NCBI GenBank assembly: GCA_910589415.1
Contig: OU342638.1
Coordinates: forward strand, 34,755,579 to 34,819,578
Direction: 5' to 3'
Length of the DNA: 64,000 bases
Origin: Malachius bipustulatus
Taxonomy: Eukaryota > Arthropoda > Insecta > Coleoptera > Melyridae
Below the pieces are notes generated by a model, which worked only from the letters and a program-made list of their open reading frames with translations, was not told the DNA's origin and did not search any database. Shown here in pieces: positions 1-14,100 of the stretch. Every line of letters begins with the position of its first letter. The stretch's first letter is position 1. Made by a program: the position numbers and the translations under genes.

Positions 1-1271
1 AATTACACCAATTTGAGCATTATTTTGTTCAAAGCTGTGAGAATTTCGATTGAAATAAGACAAATTTTTGTAATTGCCATTGTAATTTGTATTATATTTG
101 AAAAATTTCATTTTATAATCTGCAAAAGCTCTTAAATTCGAATTTTCGCGCCTAGCATATAGGCAATCCAAAATACATGATAATTACACCAATTTGAGCA
201 TTATTTTGTTCAAAGCTGTGAGAATTTCGATTGAAATAAGACAAATTTTTGTAATTGCCATTGTAATTTGTATTATATTTGAAAAATTTCATTTTATAAT
301 CTGCAAAAGCTCTTAAATTCGAATTTTCGCGCCTAGCATATCGGCAATCCAAAATACATGATAATTACACCAATTTGAGCATTATTTTGTTCAAAGCTGT
401 GAGAATTTCGATTGAAATAAGACAAATTTTTGTAATTGCCATTGTAATTTGTATTATATTTGAAAAATTTCATTTTATAATCTGCAAAAGCTCTTAAATT
501 CGAATTTTCGCGCCTAGCATATAGGCAATCCAAAATACATGATAATTACACCAATTTGAGCATTATTTTGTTCAAAGTTTCGACAATTTCGATTGAAATA
601 AGACAAATTTTTGTAATTGCCATTGGAATTTGTAATATATTTGAAAAAATTTCGTTTTATAATCTGCAAAAGCTCTTAAATTCTAATTTTCGCGCCTAGC
701 ATATAGGCAATCCAAAATACATGATAATTACACCAATTTGAGCATTATTTTGTTCAAAGCTGTGAGAATTTCGATTGAAATAAGACAAATTTTTGTAATT
801 GCCATTGTAATGTGTATTATATTTGAAAAAATTTCATTTTATAATCTGCAAAAGCTCTTAAATTCGAATTTTCGCGCCTAGCATATAGGCAATCCAAAAT
901 ACATGATAATTATACCAATTTGAGCATTATTTTGTTCAAAGTTTCGACAATTTCGATTGAAATAAGACAAATTTTTGTAATTGCCATTGGAATTTGTATT
1001 ATATTTGAAAAAATTTCGTTTTATAATCTGCAAAAGCTCTTAAATTCGAATTTTCGCGCCTAGCATATAGGCAATCCAAAATACATGATAATTATACCAA
1101 TTTGTGCATTATTTTGCTCAAAGCTGTGACAATTTCGATTGAAATAAGACAACGTTTTGTAATTGCCATTGCAATTTGTACTACATTTGAAAAAATTGCA
1201 TTTTATAATCTGCAAAAACTCTTAAATTCGAATTTTCGCGCCTACAACATAGGCAATCCAAAATACATCAT
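1..1271. repeat. 181-bp tandem satellite, seven monomers
   Basis: Seven head-to-tail copies start at 1, 182, 363, 544, 726, 908 and 1090, so the monomer is 181-182 bp and AT-rich. Copies 1-3 are almost identical. Copies 4 and 6 share a private variant set (TTTCGACAATTTCG in place of GCTGTGAGAATTTCG, CCATTGGAATTT, and an extra A plus TTTCG), while copy 5 resembles 1-3. That alternation looks like a short higher-order pattern. The last copy is the most diverged and decays after about 1271, so this is the edge of an array that continues off the left end. It lies in, or downstream of, the cytospin intron that follows the 2011 donor. Confidence 0.95.
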
Positions 1272-2010
1272 GATTGGAATGGAGACATACTGTAACCCAA
1301 TTCAGGCCAAAACAGCTGCCAAAAAATGACATTTTTGACAGTGCTATCACTCCTTCTTATTTTAACATAGGTTTGACATTAAATGACCTAAATAATTTTG
1401 ATGATTCACCCAATTAAAACCTGAATTCAACAATTTTTACAACAATATTATTTTATCCAACTAGCAATTATTATTCAAGTAGATAAATAATTATCTAGCA
1501 AAATTAAGCTAGTATACATTGAGCATTACAGATTATAAAAAAAATATTTATTCACAAGCATAAACAAAAAAAAACCTAACCCACACCTCACACCTGAGAG
1601 GTTACATGATCAGTCAAGCCCCTAAATGTGTTATTTCATTACGGGAATTTAGAATTTACTCCCTTTTAAATTGAGTTCATTCATTTAAGTACCCGGCAAA
1701 GGAAAAGTTTTGATCAGACAAATATTTGAAGAAAAAAAAAACATCAAACCTGCTTGATCTAAATATAAATGAGGTCGTAAAAGCTACAAATTGAAATACT
1801 GCAGTACCAGTTTTTAAGCGGTTTTTACCATAACTGGAGATTTATTGAACAAAAAAAAAACTAACCAAGTTATAATCGGAGCATATTTCTGAAGCTTTGA
1901 CATTTGCTCCTAGTTCTTCATTTTTAATTTACTTTAAAAAGATGCCTTAAGCATTTATTAACAAAAATAAAAAGTTTTATTTGGAGGCAAAAAGATCAAG
2001 TCATACTCAC
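1272..2010. other. Intronic AT-rich sequence, nothing recognised
   Basis: This stretch separates the satellite from the last visible cytospin exon. It starts downstream of the donor GTGAGT at 2010-2005 on the minus strand. I see several poly-A runs but no second exon with acceptor, open frame and donor, and no recognisable element. Confidence 0.6.
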
Positions 2011-2154
2011 TTCCTCTTTCCTCAATTTTTGTACTTCCGCCAACTCGTCTTCTAGACTTTGGATTTTTCTTTCTGACTCGCTGAGATTTCTCTGCGTTTC
2101 AGACAGAACTGCCGATAGCTGTCTCTTGTCTTCAGACTGACACTGTGACTGAAC
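2011..2154 (-). CDS. SPECC1L: Cytospin exon 11 (residues 666-713), last in window
   Basis: The acceptor TTGTAG precedes 2154 and the donor GTGAGT follows 2011. The exon is 144 bp with phase 0 at both ends. It encodes a charged coiled-coil stretch that begins VQSQCQSEDKRQL and ends EVQKLRKEE. Coding continues off the left edge. Confidence 0.85.
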
Positions 2155-5100
2155 CTACAATTATTTTTAAAATCATTATCGTTATTATCAACAAGTCTAT
2201 AAAAAAAGCAAATGATTTATTAGCGGCACATTGAATCACCTAGAAACCTTTAAGCTGGCTAAATGCACGAGGGTGCCCAAACCATCAAAGAAAAAATAAG
2301 AAAAAAGAATGCAAATTATTGAAATTACCTGTAACTCGTCGACAGCGTCTTGGAACTGCTGCAACTGCTCCGTTAGGGCAGTCTTTTCAAACTGCAACCT
2401 CTCGTTTTTGTACTCTAAATCAGACTGTGTGGTTTTTGCGTTATTCCTAATAACCTGTGCAAGAAAAATGAAATAAGTCTTCTTATTTCTCGGTTAACAA
2501 ACGGTAAAGTTACCTTGCATTCTTCTTGTAAAATCGACACCTGTTCTCTCAATTTTTCAGTTTCATTTTTACTCCTAGCCAACTGCTCTCTCAAATCGGC
2601 GACCTCGGCTTCTAGGGCGTCCTTCTCTTTCCTGGTATTATCCAGTAATTCATCCATCTCAGATTTATCGCTCAACGTTCTATCCTGCTCCAGCTCGGTT
2701 ATCTAAAATCGTTTAACATTTGTACTGACAAAAAAAAAAAGAATTATAAGTAAACCTCTCCTACCTTGGTCCTGGCGATATCCAACAAATCCCTCAACCG
2801 ATCCATCTCGATCACCTTCCCGCTGGCCTCGTCCCTCGCCTCCCCCAGCTCCTTCTCGACTCTCCTCCGTTCGTCCCTCCCCGCATCGACCATTCCCTCC
2901 AACGTGCCCACCCTCTCCCTCAACCCGCTCACTTCCCCGTCCAGCTCCCTGATCCTCCGGCCGGCTTCCTCCGCCTCTCTGGCCGCCCTCTCCCGTTCCT
3001 GCACCAGCTCCTCTCTCTCCTGCAGCCACGCCTCCCTTTCCTCTCGTTCCGCCTCCGCCTCCCTCGCCTGTCCCTGCTCGATCCCCTCCGGACCCGAGTG
3101 GGAGGAGTAGAGGACGTGTCGGAGGGCGTCCACCTCGCGACGGGCGTCCGTCAGACGCTCGGTCTGCCGGCAAAGCGAGTCGAACATGAGGGTTTTCTCT
3201 TCGGTGAGTCGGGCCGTCAGGTGCTGGTGGTCGAGGAGCTGTCGCTGGAGGTCCGTCAGCTCTTGGAGGGTCGCCTGCAGCTCTTCGTGAGTGCTGGAAG
3301 TTAATTTTTATGGTTTGTTTTGGGATTATTCTACAGAGGGGCGGGGGGGGGGGGGGGAGTAGACTTACCTGTAATGAGTTTCTTGCATTTGGTTGATTTT
3401 GTCTTGGAGACAGGCGACGGATATTTCGCTGACGTTACCGCTCGATTGTTTGTCCCACTCGGGGGTCGGACATGTCGTGATGTCACCGCCGTTGTGTTCA
3501 TCCATCACCTGGAAGGAAATCGGCGATCATGTCACAGTTGTCGGAAATGTCAAATTGTCGAAATTGTTAAGAATGTCACTTGTCAAACTTGTCACATGTC
3601 ACATGTGAGATATTATTATGAAGACATTAGTAGATCTGCCAGAGCTGTCACTAATGTCTTGTCAGTTCTGATTTATATGACAAATTTGACAGTTTCATGA
3701 ACAATTAATCCATCAAACAAGTCAAAAATGGCTCTGAAACCATTTATAAAGTTCTTAGAGCTTTTCAACTCTGGAAAACAACTTTAATCAGTAAAATGAC
3801 ATAATGTAATGAAGAAGTCAGGGTTAGATGTCAACTTACATTAGTGGCTATGGAAGCAGGTGCCGAGCTATGGTGTCTATGAGATTCATAGAGTAGCTGC
3901 TGTTTCTCGTTATCGGAGAGAGGCGAGTGGGCGACATCTCTCAGACGATTCCTCAGCAAGCTATTTTCTTCAGTCAGTTGCTCCAGTTGATTATTTGATT
4001 GATCTTGGAACATCTACATCAGATAAAAAAATCTATTAACATCAATTAATTTTTTTTTTAATTCAACTCACCTTCAGCTTGGCTATTTCGTTCTGCAACA
4101 TGGCCAGCTGCCCCTTATGCTCGCCCAGCTGCAGGGCGAGAGTGGTCTTCTCGTTCGCCATCTCTTGCAGTTGCCTCTGGAGGATCTCGAGTTCTTGCCG
4201 GTCCGATTGGAAACTCGATGGTTCATCTGTTTCTATTTTATTATTATTTTTCGACAAAGCTAAAAAAGACGACATCGACATTACCACAAGAACGTGAAAA
4301 CGAGAATAGATCGACCTCACCTTTCTTATCCTTGCTCTTCTCCCCGGCGATCCGATCGAGCCGGTCCCGGGAACTCTTCCCCGGATCCTGGTGGTTGTTG
4401 ATGTCGTTGACGGAGGAGGTCCTCGACAGGCTCCCCGGCAACGGTAACTGATTGAGATCGGCGTTCTTATTAGAACTCTGACCTCCGCCCCTGCGAAAAA
4501 TCGCCTTAATACTGCGTTTCATTTTCATAATACCACTCGGGACACTCTGTATACAACAAGAGGGAACAATCGAACGACGATGTTACTGTTAGTTTCGGTG
4601 GTGACCGGCGAGGGGTTACTACTGGTTCATGGCGATCGCTGTCGTCGGTTGCTTTCAGTAACTGTTACTGGGAACTGCGAGAAACAATAATAAGAATAAT
4701 CGTATTTGTCTTAAATGTGTTAAGTTGAAGGTGGTATTCTCGTTTTAAGCAGGTAGGTACAGGGTCATTAATAAAAATTATAAGGCGGCAGTTGTTTCTA
4801 TACAACATGATGAATATGGTGTCAAAATAGCGTAGTTTTTATAGCTCAAAGACTAGAACCTTGAGGTACTCCAAAACGGAATATCGTAGTTTTACTTCAA
4901 ACTCCAAGCATGGAACATTAAAACTTTATCAATTCAATTTTAAAGAAATGTTGAAATAAGAATTTTTAGGATTGACAGAAAATATTTCCCTAATCCTCTT
5001 CAGGTTAGGTCCCCTAAAATCATCTCAGGTTAGCGCTTTTTACGATTAGAATTTCAAGAAAAACTAGAAAAAAAGTAAAAAGGCAAATTTGGGAGATGCA

Positions 5101-8100
5101 CAAAGAGTTTTCTTTCCAAATCAGCATCTAGAGTAAAAAATGGAACATTACAGCCTTATCAGTTCAATTTTATACAAAAATATAATTTTTAATCATTTCA
5201 AGTTAGGGCATTCCTTTTTACTATTGCAATTTCAAGAAAAACTTTAAAAAAATGGTAGAAAGAACAATTTGAGAGATGTAAAGTGAAAAATAATGAGGGT
5301 CGAAAAGTAGAACCTTGAGGTACTCCAGGAACGGATTATTACTATTCTTACGAAAAACAGAACACACCTCGCAGGAAAAGGTGAGATTAGAGAACTAATC
5401 ACCACTGAAGCATTCTTCATTCTCGATTTTTTTTTCATTTACAACTTGAGTTATCCAAGTATTTTGCCGCCGACACTCTCATTGATTTAAAACGCTTGTT
5501 TTCAAAAATTATTCAAATTATTTCAAAGTTCAAAAATCCAACTGCCGCCTCGTAATAATAATAATTAATTAACCCCCCTCCTCCCAAACGCAGAATCAAG
5601 AGTTCTAAAAACAATAATAATAATAATAATAAGAGTACTTGTCTTATTTTCTAAACTGACATTGACAGTTCTAGTTCTAGTTCTTCATGGACAACTCTCT
5701 CCAATTCACTTATGTATTAGAAATCATGAAACTGGTACCCGATTTCGGTACTTTTGACCATTAAAAGTAACAATAAAACAGAAAACGTTCCTATTAAACA
5801 ACTCGAGAGTGACTTAATCTCATTAAATTACACCAATTTGCAGCCTCGCCTAATTAAATCAACTAAACAATTATTTTTAAGACCGAGGAAATCCTAATAA
5901 TAATAAAGACGCATGACTCAACTTTGACGCCATGAAATTATTATTACGACCCTCTCCTCCTCTTCTACCTCTTCATCCTCCTCCTCCTCCCGCCCCGAAA
6001 CGATCAACAAAACACATTTTAACCGAGTAATCGTTACTTCGTCGCGGTTGTAATAATTTCGATCACGATTATAAAAAAAAAATAATCATCTTCCAGCTGT
6101 TGTAATTTAATTTTCCCCCATCGAAACATCCTGCTGTATACGATACGACGACGATGATGATGATGATGATAATGTGCAGAACAGATGTGGAATGAACACT
6201 TTCTTCCACAATGCATACACACACTGAACCCGGTCTTGTATCTGGGTCACTGTCACGCTTTGAGAACTCTTTTCACGGAAAGATCACGCTCGGATCGTCG
6301 CGCTTTCTTTCATCGTGCATTTACCGTTAATAACGTCTGCAATTTAATTTAGTGATGTCGAGAGGAAGCGACGCGTTACTTCAATTTCAGACAATTCAAA
6401 CGACGACGCCGTTTACGTTATTATTACGTTATTCGTTACTTTGTCGCCGTGACCCTCTCATCACTAGTGTGTTAAAAAAGTATGCACTCGAATTTTCAAC
6501 GGTAAAATTTGGAGGTGCTTTTTTTCTTTCCGTTTGCAAGACGAAGTGATGGATGAACGTTCCAGTTTAAATTGGTTGACGCAAAAAAAAGATAACAGTT
6601 ACTCCGTTTCAATATCAGATTTTAGACAGAGGTAGGCACCTACCTAATTACAATTTATGTTGTTGTCTTTCATAGGTAGGTACCTACTTAACTTATACCA
6701 GCCGACCTGCGGAAATCGCAGCCACTGCAATTTATTAAAGGTCATTGAACACATTATTGCACCTTTAAAGGTAAATAATAATATGCATGTATGCAGGTAC
6801 TTCACGATCTCTCTACGTGCGTATAGAACGTCGTGTGGTACTGGTAACACGTAAGAATTATTACGTGTGAATAGTAAAAAGAAGATGTTCTCACTGACTG
6901 AAGACTGAACAGAACATAATAATTACACCCACGATAAGGCTAGGAATAAGCTTGTTAAGCATTTAGGGAGATTTTTAACAACGTGACAACGTCGCTTTTT
7001 TACTCTATGACCTCCTGGGAATTCCACGAACTAATAATTTTATTTGGAAGCGCGAACTTTTGGTTTAATGGTATACTTGAATCTCGCTTACTTAAAAGTT
7101 CTATTTATATCCGTTCAGTACATAATTTTTTTATATCGAAAAGTGAGTCTTGAGGTATTAAAAAAAAAAAAAGTTTACCGTGGTATTAATTAGAAAACAT
7201 CAACTCGGAGCTCTGGAAATGTGAGAAATAACAGAAATGATGTTTCAAAGTTCTAACTACCCTTGTAACTACAAAAATTAGAAAATTGTGGGAATAAAAA
7301 ATAGAACCTTATTGAGGTGCGCAAGAAGTGAGATCATATCTAATTACCTACATACTTATAGGAAAATAAAGTCCAGGAAATGTGATAGCTATAATACGCT
7401 ATACGCGACAATTGCAAAAAATAGAAAACAATGTTGGCAGAAAAATAGAACCTTGAGGCACTCCAGAGTGTGGAATATCCCAATTTGAACGAAAACTTGC
7501 AATTAAATCAAAGAGATGTGAGAAATTCATAGAAATACGTTCTTCAAAATCACACCTTTCGAATGAAGAAATCAGAAATAATTCTGATGGAAAAGTAGAG
7601 CCTTGAGGTACCTACTCCTATTGCAGAAGATTGCAATATTAATGAAAATTGGAAAATGGTACCAAAGACAAACTGCGATATTAATAAAGAATCCAATTTT
7701 TATAATTTCAAAATTAGAAAATCACGATGGTAGAGAAGTAGAACCTTGAGGTACGCTAGAAGTGAGAGAATCATTTTAATTTACCCACATAAGTAGGAAA
7801 ATGGAGACCAGGAAATGTGACAAAAATAGAGAAAAAAATGAAAATCATCCCAACAACGCAAAAAGTAAAAAACAATTTAGATAGAAAAATAGAATCTTGA
7901 GGCACTCCAGGTGTGGAATATCCCAATTTCAACGAAAACTGGAAAATGTGATCCAAGAAATGTGAGCTATTCAGTGGATGTATCCTTCAAAATCAAATCA
8001 CCCTTCGAATGCAGAAATAAGAAATAATTGTGGTCGAAGAGTAGGATCTTGGGGTACTCCGATTGGAAAAATTTACTATATTGATCAAAATTGGAAAATG

Positions 8101-11100
8101 GCACCCAAAAAAACACTGCGATATCAATAAAGAATTCAATTTTTACAATGTCAAAATTAGAAAATAATGACGGTCGAGAAGTAGAACCTTGAGGTACGCT
8201 AGAAGTGAGAGAGAATCATTTTAATTTACCCACATAAATAGGAAAATGGAGCCCAGGAAATGTGACAGCTGTACGCAGATTCATCCCCCAAAAAGACAGT
8301 TACAAAAATTGATAACAAGGTAGGTAGAAAAATGGAATCTTGAGGGACTCCAAGTGTGGAATAGATCAATTTGAACGAAAACTGGAAAATGTGGTCCAAG
8401 AAACGCGAGAGATTCATAGAAAATGCATCCTTCAAAATCAAATCACCCTTCACCTTCCAAAGCAGCCATCAGTGATAATTCTGGTAGAAAAGTGGAACCT
8501 TGGGGAACTCCGATTTCAGAAGATTACAATAATCAATGGAATTGGAAAATAGCACCAAAAGAGATGCGAAAGAATTTATTTTTAGTCTTTTTACAATGTC
8601 AAAATCGGAAAATAATGAGGGTCGAAATGTTGAACCTTGAGGTCCGCCAAGAAGTGAGATAACCATTTTAATATACCTACATAAGTAGGAAAATGGAGCC
8701 CCGAAAATGTGACGGATATGCAGACAAAAAATCATAATCATCCCAACAATGCAAAAAGTAGAAAACAATTTCGGTAGAAAAATAGAATCTTTAGGCACTC
8801 CAAGTGTGGAATGTTCCAATTTCAACGAAAACTGGAAAGTGGAATCCAAGAAATGTGAGCTATTCAGTGGATGCATCTTACAAAATCAAATCACTCTTTG
8901 AATGCAGAAATAAGGAATAATTGTGCCCGAAAAGTAGAATTTTGGGGTACACCGATTGCAGGAGAATCAAAGAATTAATTTTTACAACGTGAAAATCAGA
9001 GAATAATGAGGGTCGAGCAGTAGAACCTTGAGGTACACAAGAAGTGAGATACTTAGATAGGTAATCGTTTTAAATAAAAAGAAATAGGTGCAGATTTAGG
9101 GAAATAGAGCGCAGGAAATATGACTGATACACAGAAAAAATCACAATTATTCCAATAATGCAAAAAGTAGACAATAATTTAGGTAGAAAAATAGAATCTA
9201 GAGGCACTCCGAAAGTGAAATATCCCAATTTGAACGAAAACTGTAAATATCCAAGACATTTGAGAGATTCATGACATCAAATGCAGAAATGAGAAATAAT
9301 TGTGGTCGAACAGCAGAATCTTGAAGTACTCCCTAGTGTTGGAGACATAAATTTTGAAGAAAATTAAAATTAGCACAAAAAAAAATCGGTGAAATCACCA
9401 GAGAAGCCAGCAGACAATACCAAAAAGAGAAAATAATAAGGGTCGAAAAGTAGAGCCTCGAGGTACACCAAGTGCGGTAGATTACAATTTAAAAGTGAAT
9501 GAGCTCCAGGGAGACATCTTTCAAAAGCAGCCGCAAAAAACGAGGCTTGAGACGTTACCCAAGTCAAGTTAGCCACGCTTCAGCCAGCCACACTTTCGGC
9601 CAGGAAGAGGAACTTTGTTTAATGTCCAGCAAAATTTGTTTTTCGTTATTGGCGGCTTGAATGGAAAACATTTTGTTTTTTATTAATAATAATAAATATT
9701 ATTACAACATTTCGGACCTTTTTCAGCCAATTTTCAGTATAAAAGTTTGTTTTTTTCAGTTTATAAAGTTCGTGGCCGAAAGCGAGGTTGGCCATTATTC
9801 TAAGATTTCGGCCTTTTTGCAACATAATTTCATCAACAAAGATTTTTTTCAGTTTAATAAGTCCGTGCCTGATCATTATTACGAAATTTCGGTTTTTTTT
9901 TTCAACCAAAATTTCAGCGAAAATGATTTTTGGAGTTTATGAAGTCGTGGCCGAAAGCGTGGCTGGCCATTATTATGAATTGTTTGACTGTTTTGAGCAA
10001 AATGACAGCAAAAATTACATTTTTCGGTTTATTAAGTAGTGGCCGAAAGCGTGGTTGGCCATTATTATGAATTTTTTTGACTTTTTGAGCAAAATTACAG
10101 CAAAATTACATTTTTCAGTTTCTTGTAGTCGTGGCCGAAAGTGTGGCTATTATTATAAAATGTCATACTTTTTCAATAAAATTTCAGCTTAAATGATTTT
10201 TTTAAATTATTAAGTCCGTGGCTGGTCATCATGATGAATTTTTTGACTTTTTTTGAGTTAAATTTCAGCAAAAATGATTTTTTCAGTTTATTTAGTCCAT
10301 GACCAAGAACCCGGCTGGCCGTTATTATAATTTTTTTGAGCAAAATTACAGCAAAAATAATTTTTTTCAGTTTGTTAAGTAAAGCGTGGCTGGCCGTTAT
10401 TATGAATTTTTTTTATTTTTTGAGCCAAATTTCAGCAAAAATAATTTTTCCAGTTTCTCAATAAGGTCACGGCCGAAAGCCTGACCGGAAATATTATAAA
10501 ATTTCGGACTTTTTTGAGCAGAATTTCAGCAAATAATTTTTTTTTCGAAAGTGGACATAAGCGTGGCTGGCCGAAGCGTGGCTAACTTGACTTGGGTCGA
10601 GCGTTGAATCTTGTGAGAAGGTCTCAGATCAGGTAATCTGTAACAGCCTTTTGGGTTACGTCGTTTTTGAGCGTCTCAGGTTAGGTCATTTTTACCCGTA
10701 CCGTAAGCCGGGTTTTTGCTCATTCAAGAAGATTGGGCGTTTAACACTTTAAAACGGCTCCATGCTACCAAAAAATAGCAATTTTTTGATGTACCTGATC
10801 TCTTCAACATTAAGTTCGATGAAACCAACACGACAGGGACATTTCCACCGAGTTGACAACGCGGTGAACGGCTCTGGCCCCCGGGTCTCAGGTGTTCAGG
10901 TGTCTCGTCGACTAAATGGGGTTCTTCTGCGCGCGAGGTCCGATCCGAAGGCCGAACCGTTAGAAGAATGTTTAGAAGTAGAATGAATGATTCGATGTTA
11001 TGTTATGATGTTTACCTTGCTTTACGACGAAAGAAAAGGCAACACTCGGTATGTTACGATTGTAAAACGTAATTCCGCACCTTTCATCATCAGATGCCGA

Positions 11101-14100
11101 CGACACCATCTTCATTTCGCCTAATTGCAAAATTCGTCTGACCGCACAGTGGAACTGGACGATGACGGGACGGCATCCGACAGCCGGGTGACGAATCGCC
11201 TGTCGCGATTTTATTTTCAGCAACGTTTTCAGTTAGGTCGGTCGATGATGGACGGACAGAGGAGGCGTTTGTTTCAGTAATTTCAGTAGCGCTCACTCTT
11301 TCAGTTCAGGAAATACGATCCGAAGCTCCGATAAAACGGACACGTTGACATAATGCCAATGTTTCTCGGAATTCATTCTCCCGGATGTTTTAGAACTACA
11401 GCCGTACGACAGATTTCCGATAACAGAATTTATTAGACCTCTTCGCGTTCACTGACGCGACTATAGCGCAGAGTGACATCGTATTGTGTTTCATTATTAA
11501 AAATTAAAAATAAAAAGTAAAAACCTGCAGCAAAATCGGAACGATCCAGTCCAGCGATCAGCGAAGAGCCGGCTAACCTTGCAGATCTTATAATTTAGAA
11601 TTAATTGAATTGTTTATAATAATTATCGAGAGTTGCGTAATTGCCCGTAAACAATAAGTGTGAGATCAATTATTGGTTCCAATTGTAACACCTGAGAAAA
11701 ATCGACCGGAATCCAAGGTCGCTGGAAAGATTCTCCGCGACTAAAAAACATCACACCCTGGAGTGCCTCAAGGCTCAATTTATTCGACTCTAAAATTTCC
11801 CTTATTGCAAGACGTGAGTGTCCAATTTCGAGCAGACGGTGACCTTTCCAAATTACTCGCGACATGAATACCTACGTTTTCTTTCAATAATAATTAGTCA
11901 GGTCACCTGTCATATTAACAATAACTAAATAGGTACCTACTATAGATTCAATCTAGCGTCCTTGGCATTGTTATTATTACACCGATACACACATACATAT
12001 ACAACCACTTACTATGTCATTTGTCTTGTCTTGTCACATTGTTTATTTTACCTAAATAGGTGACCAAGTCGTGACACTAATTATCACCAACTGAGCACTA
12101 TTAGGTATGTACTTATTAAACTATCACCAACCAACGCTCACTTCTGATTGATTTTTAATAATAATTTATTTATAATAAGAAAAAAAAACCGCTTCGCTAG
12201 AATAATTAGTCATGAAACCGTGCACATTTTTTGCATCACCATCACCGCGACCACGTGACCGGTAGTCCGAAAGCCGAATTAACCATTGAAACGCGGCAAC
12301 AATGCGCCTTATTTGTTGTTATAACATAACATACCTTTCCGAGACACTTGTTTTGCATTAAATGCATTCCGTTTAAGTGGCTTTGCGGAATTATTGTGAC
12401 GTGAATCGAGATGACATTTTACAAAACGACACGCACGCCTAATTTTGCGAGCTATTACACGAGATGATGCAGGCTCAGCGATTCGAGCCTTGAGGCACTC
12501 CATTTAGGGTAACGCGGAAACGATGGGCGCAAAAAATGAGATATTCGCAATGAAGTCACCCTTTGAAGTATTTTTTTTGCATTACCTTCTTCAAATAGAA
12601 TTATTCCGTAATTATGGTGACATTCAATAATGAAACGATAATAATAAGAAAATATTACCTTGAGGCACTCCAAGTAAGCGAGACATTATAAAAAAGGAGA
12701 AACGTGAGAAAATCATAAAATACTTTTCTTTACACGTCACCCATTGCTTGTAAATAAACAAAAACTATATTAAAATATTATAGCCCCAATAGTGTATCTT
12801 GAGGTACTCAAATAAAAATGCCGCTGTTTTAAATCAGGAAAGAAATCTTGAGATACTCCTCGGAAGAAATATTACATTTTAGCAGAACTGGGCATTATGA
12901 TGGGAACACCTACAATAATAACGTAAAAAATAATGAAGATCGAAAACTACAACCTTGAGGCACTCAAAACAGTAAACAAGACGATTTTTAAATTTAAAAT
13001 TCGAGATTATTACGCAAATTTAAACAATAAAACGGACAAGGTTTGTTTCAAAAAAGCCCCTCTTATGTATTGCAAAAAAAAAAGAAGAAGCAAAAAATTC
13101 CGGTCTTGTGGTATTGATAAATACAAACATTTTATAATCTTAGGCCGAACTGGATGGAGAAAGAAATTCAGATTTTTCCATCAATCTTTAATAATTATTA
13201 TTATTGTGAATCAGATTCCAAAAGAATAGTGATGATAGAATTGAACCTTGCGGTACTCCAGATGTGATAAATTACGATTTTAATGAAACTGAAAGCTACA
13301 ATAAAACCTGCTGAAATGTGGAGGAACCAAAATGAATTTTTTGATATAATCTCCCCTTCCAAACTACAACAAAAAAATCTGGTACAACGAAAAAAATTGT
13401 ACTGGTCCGGAAATTACGTCCTGTGGTACTCCCAACCCAATGCAAGAAATATTACCACATCGATGAAAATTGAAAGCTCTATAAAATCTAAAAAGCTCCC
13501 AAAAAAACAGGTTTTCATTTAAAAACCGCTAAAGAAAAACCACCCAAAAATATTGGACCATGTGGTAATGGTAATCCACATTTGAACAATCAGAAAAACT
13601 TAAAAAATCAACTCTTCGAAAACTAGTAGGTACGGGTCAAAAAAGCGAGTCCTGTGGTACTCCATATAGCAATAATTACAATTAAGATGAAATCCGAAAG
13701 TCTTAGTTCTTTCTTAGTTCTTAATTTTACATCAAAAAAATGCATATAATTGTGGGAGTCAGAAAACATACCCTTGAGGTACTCCGTGTAGAAACTATAA
13801 AACTACAGCTTAAAAGACATAAGAAAGAATCGCAATAATTTTCTCATTCTTGGCTCTCGTGCATGCAAAAAAAAACTCTAAGGGCCAACAACTGGAACCT
13901 TGTGGGTGGCACTCTGGATTGGCAATAATATCTACAATCGTGATAAAATTTTGAAACTGCCATAGGAAAAATTAAGAAGCGCTGCGACACCATTTTAATA
14001 CCACCATTTATAACTAGAACGCGGGAAAAAAAATAGGATGACAAGGAGAGTCCTGGGGTACTTACCCAAAATACCTTACCCAAAAAAATAGAAATTGAAA

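Noticed and set aside
1..1271. CRISPR-like regular repeats
   Set aside because: Monomers are contiguous 181-bp units without spacers, in a eukaryotic context; this is a satellite.
2703..3173. 156-codon Gly/Arg-rich frame overlapping the large cytospin exon
   Set aside because: It is another frame of the GC-rich coiled-coil exon; the cytospin frame has splice sites in phase and family similarity.
7286..9480. Treating the motif-B-like repeats as functional reverse-transcriptase genes
   Set aside because: Units are about 145 bp, with stops and no motif A, motif C or endonuclease; only the motif-B core is recognisable.
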